Below, one piece after another: positions 24,023 to 32,576 of a DNA stretch of 49,436 bases. A program made the position numbers and the translations under genes. Within the stretch, counting starts at the first letter, position 1. Every line of letters begins with the position of its first letter. The notes beneath the pieces are model-generated. The model saw nothing but the letters and a program-made list of their open reading frames with translations, had not been told where the DNA came from and did no database searches. Location: assembly GCA_023853785.1 (NCBI GenBank), contig JAJIRX010001063.1, forward strand, positions 1 to 49,436. Reading direction: 5' to 3'. The DNA comes from Psilocybe azurescens. Lineage: Eukaryota; Basidiomycota; Agaricomycetes; Agaricales; Agrocybaceae.

Positions 24023-24156
24023 ATCTCGACACTATTCTCCTTGTTATATACACATGCACACTTCTTATCCCTCTTCTTGTGTGCTAGAAACTTCTTGACT
24101 CCTGACATAAAACACCCAACAGCTCCTTCAGCCATCCCTAAACTGATATAAAAATC

Positions 24157-25393
24157 CTACTCGAAATCAGCAACAGTCTCAGCGTAAACAATACCCTGTT
24201 TCTTAAGGGTTGGCAAGTACTGAAGAAGGTTAAGCTGAGGTAGTTTGCGGTGAAGCTGGTTGAGAACATCAGAGAGAGGTAAAGCTTCTTCATTGCTATC
24301 GCTGTCGGTACCATCTAACATAGAAACACTTGAGTGACCACACTTCAAGCCACAAGTAGATGTCCCTGCAGTTGCATTGGTGTTAGCATTGGACAAGGGT
24401 GTATTGTTGATGTGGACATGAATGGGTGGAAGTGATGACTTCGAAGATGTATCCTTACGGACACGGCTGGCTTGCTGTCGTGCAACAATAACTTACGATC
24501 TTCCTAGCCCAGAGAGAGATTTCCTCATATCCGAGCGCAATATGTTCATTTGGGGTGTCTGGGCTCATGTAGCACCACCTATTGGGTCCAGCATGCTCAG
24601 CACAGCGCAGCTTCTCTTGCACTATACGTAACTCAGCACCATATGCAAAATCAGTCACCCAATTTCCATCGTTCTTCTTCTTTGTAACCTCAACTGGAGC
24701 AGGGTTCTATAAATGTTGTTAGCATACAATCAGATTATGAAAATGAAACATACCAAGTGGATTATTTCCATGTAAGCCTCTTTCTGACAACGTGGGTTAT
24801 TCTTCATCTTGAGAATTACCCGGAAGGCATTGTCAATGTCATCGTTGGTTCAAGAGTATGCGCACAAGAACGTTTGAGGTCATCATTTGATTTCCATCCA
24901 AGTTCTGCAGTGGCACGATCTAAGCCCATAGCCGCATGGACATGGTCAAAAAAGTCCAGACAAGGAATATCAGCTGGGAACTCAATGTCATGGGAGACCT
25001 TGTTGTTGAGAGGCACACGGACAGTAACATTCCAGGCTTCAGCCAAATCAGATATCACATCATAAATGAACAGTGGAATAGACTTACCGGGAGCTAGGGG
25101 TGCTACAACCTGATTCTGAACTTGAGGTTGAGGTTGAGTACAGAGCTGTGGATCGATATTTTCATCCTCGCTGCTGGATTCTTCCTCCTCTTCTTGAGTT
25201 GGCCACCATCCAAGAGGTAGTTGGTCATTGCAACTGCTCTTTCTTGCGGAGTTGGAGGAGGCATAGGCCCCATACCCAGGAGATAGGATGCTACCAGGGC
25301 TCGCTGACGCTGAAAGTTAGAAGGATTGGGGTTGAGATTCATGTTGTGCAGTGTACCACAGAAACATGTCTGGCCTTTATACTGCAAGCCCAT
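24157..25393 (-). CDS. Agaricomycete-type protein of unknown function, convergent to the transposase
   Basis: Reading down the minus strand: MGLQYKGQTCFCGTLHN, a Pro-rich piece, an acidic stretch (EEEEESSSED), then a folded part with PLFIYDVISDLAEAWNV, VSHDIEFPADIPCLDFFDHV and LGWKSNDDLKRS (25080-24860). After an intron (donor GTATGT at about 24751) comes NDGNWVTDFAYGAELRIVQE and CYMSPDTPNEHIALGYEEIS. After a further intron (GTAAGT at about 24497) the C-terminus is Ser/Asn-rich and ends with a short helical, SAM-like block (LPLSDVLNQLHRKLPQLNLL). At least two single-base frame breaks occur (about 25170-25190 and 24845). I recognise this layout as a protein recurring in mushroom genomes but know no function. 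Only 134 bp separate its stop from the transposase stop. Confidence 0.6.
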
Positions 25394-25439
25394 CTACAGT
25401 ATAGCTATAACTAAAAGGTAGATAGAACATACAATGTAG

Positions 25440-28400
25440 TGACTCAGCCAGTACTATAGAATTCTATGGACAAGCTGAATGACACCCAATGTTGGCTGCA
25501 GCCACTCATGTTGTGGACTCAGCCCTGGTTTGTCCCTGGCTAAGCCAATGCCACAGGTCAGGCAAAATCTACAATTCAAACAGCTGTAATAAACAATTTT
25601 AACATGAATGGGTGGAATTAAACAGCTGAAAAATGCATTGAAATTGTATATGCAGTGTATGAGGGTTTTAAAATTGCATGAGGTCAGCTCCAAGTCAGCC
25701 ACAGCTAATTATTCAATTGGCCAAAATGTTAAGTATTAACAGAAATGGATGGAAGTACATAACTGAAAAATTCACTAAAACTGAATATGCAGAGGACAAG
25801 AGCTTTACAATTGCATGAGGTTGGTCCAATGTTAGCCACAGCTCAGCCAATGTTACACATCCTGAAATACTTGATGAAAAATAAGTTCAGAGAATATAAT
25901 ATTCATGCTTTTAAGCTAGTCTAAAACAAATACAGATTTTCCTGTTAAAACCCACTCTATGAGACTGGCTTCAAATACTTTTATTATTTTCACAATTAAT
26001 AAGAACAGAAAACATATGAAGATGTTAGAGGCTAGTCTGAGAGTCTAAATAATATGTTTTATGGAACATAATATTTTGCTTCAGAGGCTGGTCTCAAACA
26101 AATTCAGATTTTTCACTTAGCACTCTTTGAAGCTGGCTTTGAAAATTTTTATGCTTTCCATAGTTAATACTCACTGGTATTGAACACATTTTTCATTTTG
26201 ATGGACCATGGTTAATGTCTGAACTTTGAGGCCAGTTGAGTGAATGTTATGTTTTATGAAACATAAATTTTACTAGGATTTTGAAGCTGGCTTCTGACCA
26301 GCAGTCTTGGTCAGGATTCTATATTATTGTGCATATAAGTGAGCGTTCAAAATAATGTTTCAGACCTATATGCATTCACTTTTATGCTGTCTATATAATT
26401 TCAGCTCATATATCTATATTTATATACTAGAGTCTATCTAACTCTATCAAATATGTAACTGAGTCAATATAGCCACTCAGCCACTCACCCCTACCTATTT
26501 AGTACTGTAGGGTTGAAACTCTACAGTGAAAAAAGAGGCCCATAACCCTACTCTTTGATGCTTCATTCTACTTAATAACTAACTAACTAACTAATTGAAT
26601 AACTGCCCTCATTTTTATTCTGTGTTTGTGATGATGCAACACGGTATCCACAACAATGCACGGTCACAAAGTTGGATTTAGATCCGATGAGTGGCTTAGA
26701 CTTGATGATGACACCAGATGACTGCTCTGCCATGCACAAAACAAAAACAAAAACCTATAACCTATAATAAACTGAAAGAATGATGGCAGAACCTCAGACT
26801 CGAAGGTGTGGGATGCAGAGTGAAGCTGTCTTGAGGCTCTGAGGGTGCGAGACTGGGTTCTGGGAGCTATACCAGATGGAACTGACTAGGTGCAGTGAGG
26901 TGCAACATTTGAGAACAAGGTGCGAAGCTGTGCAAACAAGGTGCAGAGGTGCAAGAACAAGATGCAAAAGTGCGAGAACAATATCTGAGGGTCGTAAAAG
27001 CTTCTTCAATGTATATACAATACAAGCCTTTATACTGCAAATATTCAATACTGAATAAAGATGTAGTCTGTTACAAATAAGGAAGTGCGATAATGATGCA
27101 CAAAGAACTGAATGAAAGTTTAAACTTCTGCATAAAGAATAAAAAGAAGTGGTAATCATGAAACAAAAGAAACTAAGAATGAAAGTGAATAAATGTCCGC
27201 AAACCATAGAAATATATCACAAGGTAGTCTGAAATGCAAAAATGATCAATGACAAAGGTAAAGATCATGATAGAACCTATAGGAAAGCCTTCCTGATGCT
27301 CCCGGACCTTCCCTCGCAAACATGCTAAATGCTTGAATGAGTTGCAGATTCCTATCGTGAGCTTCAACGGAGTGTAGGATATGTATAGCATAGCCTCACA
27401 GCTGATCCGGACATTGTACAAACTTGGAAACTGATAGATCAGCATGTGACCAAGGAAGATGATCTGATGAGGTGCGCAAAGTGAAAAACAATATTCTGAG
27501 GCATAGAACAGGCCAGACGATCAATGATGATGAGGTGCAAAGAGGTTCGACGAGGTTCGATGAGGTTCTGAGAGGTGCAAAGCTGTCAGAACAATGTATA
27601 CTGAAGGAGGGGATGATCAGAGGTTTGGAATGTCAAAATAGGTGCGAAAGCTTTGTAAACTGCTGAGAATGAATGTCCAAGGTAGGAGAATAAGCTGGAA
27701 TATGATCCAAAGAGGTGCAGAGTTGAGGAAACAGGTGCGAAGCTAAAGAAAAGGTGCGAAGCCTGCTGAAGCTGCTGGATATGTTGTCGGAGGTGTGTAG
27801 TATTTTGAAGCTGTAAAAATTGTAAATTCCGGGGCCAGAGAGCTGCGGTGCTCATCAGCTCCTAAACACATGGAGAAGCACACAAGATTGGGCTCTACAA
27901 GCCTACATATATTTGTTATTTGTTACTGTAATCAGGTTTGTCGGCCTATAAATTTTGCACAATAAATCAAACATGCAAGATCAGGCTCTACAAGCCTACA
28001 TATATTTTTGGCTGTAATTAGGTCTGTCTGCCTACAAAATTGGCCTATAAATCATTGTTGCGTATGACTGAGCTAGTAAAGCGAGGTACTACAAATCTAT
28101 GTGCATTCACTTATTTACATCCAATATAATTATAGCACCTAAAAATATAGAGGAGCACACAGGATCAGGCTCTACAAGCCTACATATATTTGTTACTCTA
28201 CTTAGGTCTGTCTATGTACAAAATATGCATGATAAGTTACTGTTGCATAAAATTTAGCTTGTAAAGTGAGGTTCTACAAGCCTACATGTGTTTACTTATG
28301 TACAATCAATATCATTACAGCTCATAAAAATATAGAAGAGCACATAATCAGGCTCTACAAGCCTACACATATTTTTTACTGTAATCAAGTATCTCTGCAT

Positions 28401-28460
28401 ACAAAATTTACACAATAAATGAAGGTTGCATATAAATCAGCTTGTAAAGCGAGGTTCTAC
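25440..28460. repeat. Degenerate tandem satellite region, AT-rich
   Basis: Several imperfect arrays follow each other. Around 25605 and 25743 two ~138-bp copies share TTGCATGAGGT and AGCCACAGCT. Around 25917 and 26090 two ~173-bp copies share AAATTCAGATTTT-like and TGGCTTYRAA motifs. Around 26876-27780 short motifs AGGTGCRAAGCTGTG and TGCGAGAACAA recur. From about 27887 to 28450 a clearer array with period about 185 bp repeats GGCTCTACAAGCCTACATAT (27978, 28168, 28351) alternating with GAGGTTCTACAAGCCTACAT. ORFs here are short and not protein-like. The last unit is cut by inverted-repeat element B. Confidence 0.65.
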
Positions 28461-28466
28461 GGTGTA

Positions 28467-30536
28467 CTTTACAGTGCCCCCATATTCCGTTGGACTCCAA
28501 TGGACTTTCACCGGACCCAGCCAATTCCAATGGACAGTCCATTGGACGTCCAACGGATTCCATTGGACTTGACAAAATTCGGTACCAGTCCAGTCAGAGT
28601 CCGGCCAAATTCGGTCAAAGTCCCGGTCAAGTCACTTCAAGACAGAAAACAGGCGGACTGGCCGGACTGTCCAGTCCATTGGACTTCCGTTGGACTTCCA
28701 GTGGACTTCCAGTGGACTCTCAGCACTTAATTAGACCAGATCCAAGAGTGCTCTGTCCAGTGGAGTCCAGTGGATGTCCAGTGGATGTCCAGTGGATGTC
28801 CAGTGGACTGTCGCTGGTTTAATTGCAGACTTGGGAGGGGAGTTAGGGACAGTAGCAGTGTTCTTGGAAGCTTTGGGAGCCATATTAAGGAAGCTAGGTC
28901 ACTAGAATAATACTTCAATCTTATCTTTAATTCATGTAACAATGTAATATAATATATTGTAAACTATATACTACATTATTATCTGACTTTGTGAATTTCA
29001 CTAAGTCCAACTTTAAATTCACATGGAATGGAATCCAATTGATTCCAACTGGAATACTTTAATCTTAGCTTAAATTTATGTGACAATGTAATATAATATA
29101 TTAAAACTATATACTACATGATTATATACAGGTAAAAATAAAATAAAAACATAATAAAAAGAAACAAAAAAGAAAAACAGAAAGAAAGAACGGAAAAAGG
29201 GGGCGAGGGTACATTGGTGGTGTCGCTGCCTGCGTTATCGACATCGTGGTCAGCCGTAATTGCCGTATGCGCCAGTGTCGCCATCGGGTGTTGTCGCCGG
29301 CCGTACCTGCCGTGGGTACGCGCCGGTATTGTCGTCGGGTGTCGCCCATACGGTCGGGTACGGTCGCTGTTGTCCGACGTGTCGTGGTACGCGTCGCTGC
29401 TGTCGTCAGCGTGTTGTGGTCGTCCTGTCGTCCTCGTCCCCGCTGCTGTACTCGTCCCCGCCGTATCGCTCTCGCTGTCGCCCCGCCTCGCCGTCGCCCT
29501 TGTCCCCGCTGCTGTACTTCGCCTCGCCGCTGTACTCGCCCAGCTGTACTCGCCCCTCGCTGTCGTCCTCGTCCCCGCCGTCATTCTCGCCCCCGCCGCT
29601 GTACTCGCCTCGCCGCACACTGCCGCTCTGCCGTACTCACTCCCCGCCGTCGTCCTGCTCGCCGTACTCGCCCTCGCCGTCGCTCCTTGCTCTCGCCGCC
29701 CTCGCCGCCGTCCTGGTCCACGCCGGTGTCTTGGTCCTCACCGTCGTGGTCGTGGTCCTAGCCGTCGTCCTAGCCGCGTCCCGCGGTCCTCGCGCGGTCT
29801 CCGCCCTCGCCCTCGCGGTCCTCGTCGTGGTCCCGTCCGCGTCCTCGTCCGCCCTCGTTGTCGCTGTCGCAGTCGCCCTCGTCCTTGTCGGTGTGGCCGT
29901 CATGCTTCTCGTCCTCTGTCGCTGGCCGGGTTGGCTCTCGCCTGGCTCCGACCGGACGAGGGCGTGTGGTGGTGGTGGAAGGAAAAAGGGTTGGGGTCGG
30001 AATCAACAACGGACCGACGTGGCATCAATATGTCACGTGCGCGTTGTTGCTTGTCCCGTGCCGAGCAGTGCCGAGAATTTCGGCGGCATCGCTATGTATT
30101 TAACTAATTTTATTATTTTTCATAAGCCTTTGTGGCTCAGTTGGTTTATCCTGCTTGCGTCCGGCATTCTCCGATGCCCGAGTTCAATTCTCGCTAGTGT
30201 CTTTTTTTCTATACTAGTATAAATTATAATAAAAGGACATCCGTTGGACTTCCATTGGAATTCTGTTGGACTTGTCCGCTGGAATTCCAATGGTCATGTC
30301 CGTGGGATTCCAATGGACTTCCATTGGACTTCCGTTGGTCCTGTCCGGTCATTTCCAGTGGACAGTCCGCCCGGACAGTCCGTTGGACTTGTAGTCCGGT
30401 CGGACTTTCACCGAATCTCACCGGAATCTCACCGGAAAATTTCAGCAGTCCTAGACCAGAAAAATTGTCATTCTGAATATAGAAAGTCCGACGGAGTCCG
30501 ACCGGAGTCCGACCAAAAAATGGGGGCTGTGTAAAG
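28467..30536 (+). mobile_element. Inverted-repeat element B (~2.07 kb), related to element A
   Basis: The left end CTTTACAGTGCCCCCAT (28467-28483) is an inverted match to the right end ATGGGGGCTGTGTAAAG (30520-30536). Both arms (28485-28830 and 30240-30520) are filled with GGACT-type short repeats such as CCAGTGGATGT and TCCGTTGGACTTCC. The middle holds the same AT-rich core as element A (28930-28980 and 29035-29130) and the same kind of CGTCG-rich low-complexity stretch (29215-29960), then a segment matching element A again (GGACCGAC..GTCACG..GCCGAGAAT, 30010-30080). No clean target duplication is visible. Long ORFs on both strands (up to 320 codons) are products of the triplet-rich sequence and not genes. 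Confidence 0.7.
30126..30201 (+). other. tRNA-like sequence (SINE head or tRNA pseudogene)
   Basis: A box-like TGGCTCAGTTGG (30132-30143) and B box-like GAGTTCAATTCTC (30180-30192) have tRNA spacing. A run of seven T follows at 30202-30208, as expected for an RNA polymerase III stop. The T-arm pairs (CGAG with CTCG), but acceptor and anticodon stems are poor, so a working tRNA is unlikely. It lies inside element B near its right arm. Confidence 0.45.
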
Positions 30537-30792
30537 ACCTCGAGCAACCCTAGTCCACCGATTCATAATCAAAGTGACTCGATGACTGATACATCCACGA
30601 TGTTATTTGTAATGAGCTTGATCAGCTCTATTGTAGTTAGTCAGTAAGACCTCTGACGATTCCGCTTTTAGGATGGAAATGATTACAAAGGTAACAATAA
30701 AAGTATTAGAAATCGATAGTCGATTCGCTAAGAATAGGCACTTAGCTTAGTAAACACGCGCTTATTTTAGGAGCATATAGTAATATTCCTTA

Positions 30793-30870
30793 CGTACGAT
30801 AGCTACTGATGAGTCTATAAAGACGAAATGGCTACTTTGGATCCCCCTCCAAAGTCATTTAGCCTGTACG
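30793..30870 (+). ncRNA. Hammerhead ribozyme, copy 1
   Basis: Core CTGATGA at 30806-30812. Helix II is GTCT/AGAC with an ATAA loop (30813-30824), followed by GAAA (30825-30828). Helix III is TGG/TCA plus CTTTGGA/TCCAAAG, with a 3-nt bulge on one side. The site triplet is ATT (30857-30859), with predicted cleavage after 30859. Helix I pairs GCTA (30802-30805) with TAGC (30860-30863), then an internal loop and CGTAC with GTACG (30793-30797 with 30866-30870). All invariant core bases are present, and ATT obeys the NUH rule. Confidence 0.85.
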
Positions 30871-31251
30871 CCCCACACTCATAGTGTAAACACACAGCCT
30901 TTGCATTGATTTGGCGCCCCCCCTCACCCCAAACCCCCCTCACCCCAAACCCCAAGCTATTACTCGGATATGACTAACGTTTTAGTCAGATTACTAGATC
31001 GGAGCAACTCTAGCTCACCGATTCATAATCAAAGTGACTCGATGACTGATCCACCCACAATGTTATCTGTAACGAGCTTAATCAGCTCTATTGTAATTAG
31101 TCAGTAAGACCTCTGACGATCCCGTTTTAGTACCGAGAAAGATTACAAAGGTAACAATAAAGGATTAGAAATCGATAGTCGATTCACTAAGAATAGGCGC
31201 TTAGCTTAGTAAACATGCGCTTATTTTAGGAGTACATAGTAATATTCCTTA

Positions 31252-31330
31252 CGTACGATAGCTACTGATGAGCCTATAAAGGCGAAATAGCTTCCTTGGA
31301 TATCACTCCAAGGCTATTTAGCTAGTATCG
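31252..31330 (+). ncRNA. Hammerhead ribozyme, copy 2
   Basis: Core CTGATGA at 31265-31271. Helix II is GCCT/AGGC with loop ATAA (31272-31283), then GAAA (31284-31287). Helix III is TAG/CTA plus CCTTGGA/TCCAAGG. The site triplet is ATT (31316-31318), with predicted cleavage after 31318. Helix I pairs GCTA (31261-31264) with TAGC (31319-31322), and CGTAC with GTA-T-CG outside (one bulged base). Compared with copy 1, pairs change together in helices II and III, which supports the fold. Confidence 0.85.
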
Positions 31331-31465
31331 CCCCACATACTTACAGTGTAACCACACAGCTTTTTGCATTTACTTGCGCCCCCTCACCCCGTACATCTTG
31401 TACTCACAAGTTTTATACAGCCGATTGCATTTTTTTTGCCCCCCCTCACCCCCAAACCCCAAGCA

Positions 31466-32576
31466 TTCAAAAAATTACCATGTCTTGTCTAGGTGTGCGC
31501 CTTCATGTTCAACGACAAACACCTCTTCTCCCTGGACAGCACGATCCTTTCAGGCGGTACCCATTATTCCCCGCAATGACTTACTCAGCCACAATGGAGA
31601 CCACACGACCCAATGACATCATCCTGCTGGATTCGGTTCTCACTCATGTGGCACGATTCACCTTTAAGGACCGCGCATTTATTGTCAACCTATCGAGGGT
31701 ACGTCAGTTATTGTGTCTATTATTCACATTTTCTGAGTGTTGATATCTCACATAACCAGGTCTGATCTTCATCATGAGTCTTTCTCTGCCCGCTTTACAT
31801 CAGTGGTACAAGTGAGTACGACTTGGGTCGGATGGTCTGACAATAGGCGTACAATTTATTTAAAATGTACCGAAAAATGTGATTTCTTTATAGTTTTTGT
31901 GCTCACTAAAAAGTCTTCTGAAACTGCATATTTATGGATGGCGTAAAATAAAACAGAAAAGCCACTATTTGGAACTAGTTTTGGTTATACTCAAGTTTGA
32001 AACTTCTGCGTGCCCGAAAATGAGACTGATATTTTATCAATAAGAACACTTTTCACACTGGCAAATTACTCGGCTTTCATGTGTAATTTCAACCGCACTG
32101 AAATGAGTGTATATAACTTGCTTATTGTTTTTCTTTTCGGGCTGCCTTATTGTTTTATTTCAAGATCTTTTTGATTTGACTGAAATGTGGGCATAAAGTT
32201 GATGCTGCGAGTCCAATATTCAGGTGACCTGAAATGCTGGACTTCGCGGAGTGCTTGTGCACCTCGGAAGGATCTTCTCACGGCGGATATAATCAGCTCG
32301 AAAACACGAGGGAAGTCGGTACCCGTCTGAAGGTGCACGGGCACATATAGCACCGACGTCGTGGTCGGAGTAAATAAGTACTGGATTATGAGGTAGACTA
32401 TAACCAACGAGAATTTGTACACCAATACATCAACGTACCAAGTACGCACGCACACCTCCACGCACATCCCAACTTCATACCCCCATGGGTTCTTGTAGCG
32501 ATCGAAAGCCTACCCATGATGACGACGCCAAGGGGTCGTCACAAAATTGTCTCCCTCTTTAATCAGAATTCTTCAT
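31466..32576. other. No gene recognised
   Basis: Short plus-strand frames occur at 31480-31740 and 31737-31946, one with a GTACGT donor-like site near 31699. I see no known motif. The last ~430 bp are the 3' side of the NACHT gene. Confidence 0.45.

Larger units (their letters stand above)
30541..31465 (+). repeat. Two tandem ~459-bp units, each with a hammerhead ribozyme
   Basis: Unit 1 (30541 to about 31000) and unit 2 (about 31001-31465) align over nearly their whole length. The shared stretch ATTCATAATC starts at 30561 and 31021, and the ribozyme core at 30806 and 31265. Both copies keep hairpins: GAGCT/AGCTC (about 30633), GTCAG/CTGAC (about 30640-30657) and AATCGA-TAG-TCGATT (30711-30725). 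Each unit carries a C-rich stretch of the CCCCCTCACCCCAAACCCC type; in unit 2 a ~60-bp extra piece splits it. Unit 1 begins exactly next to the right end of element B and lacks the sequence that precedes unit 2. No protein is encoded. Confidence 0.85.

Noticed and set aside
26794..27207. 137-codon minus ORF in the satellite region
   Set aside because: It is composed of the AGGTGC/GAGAACAA short repeats read backwards and has no protein-like pattern.
27460..27500. CTGATGA at about 27465 as a third hammerhead
   Set aside because: The following bases do not form a helix II before a GAAA, and no helix III/I partner is present.
30126..30201. Functional tRNA gene
   Set aside because: Acceptor and anticodon stems do not pair well, so only a tRNA-like or SINE-type call is supportable.
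29114..30222. Overlapping ORFs of 168-320 codons on both strands
   Set aside because: Same CGTCG-rich simple sequence inside element B; no recognisable domain.
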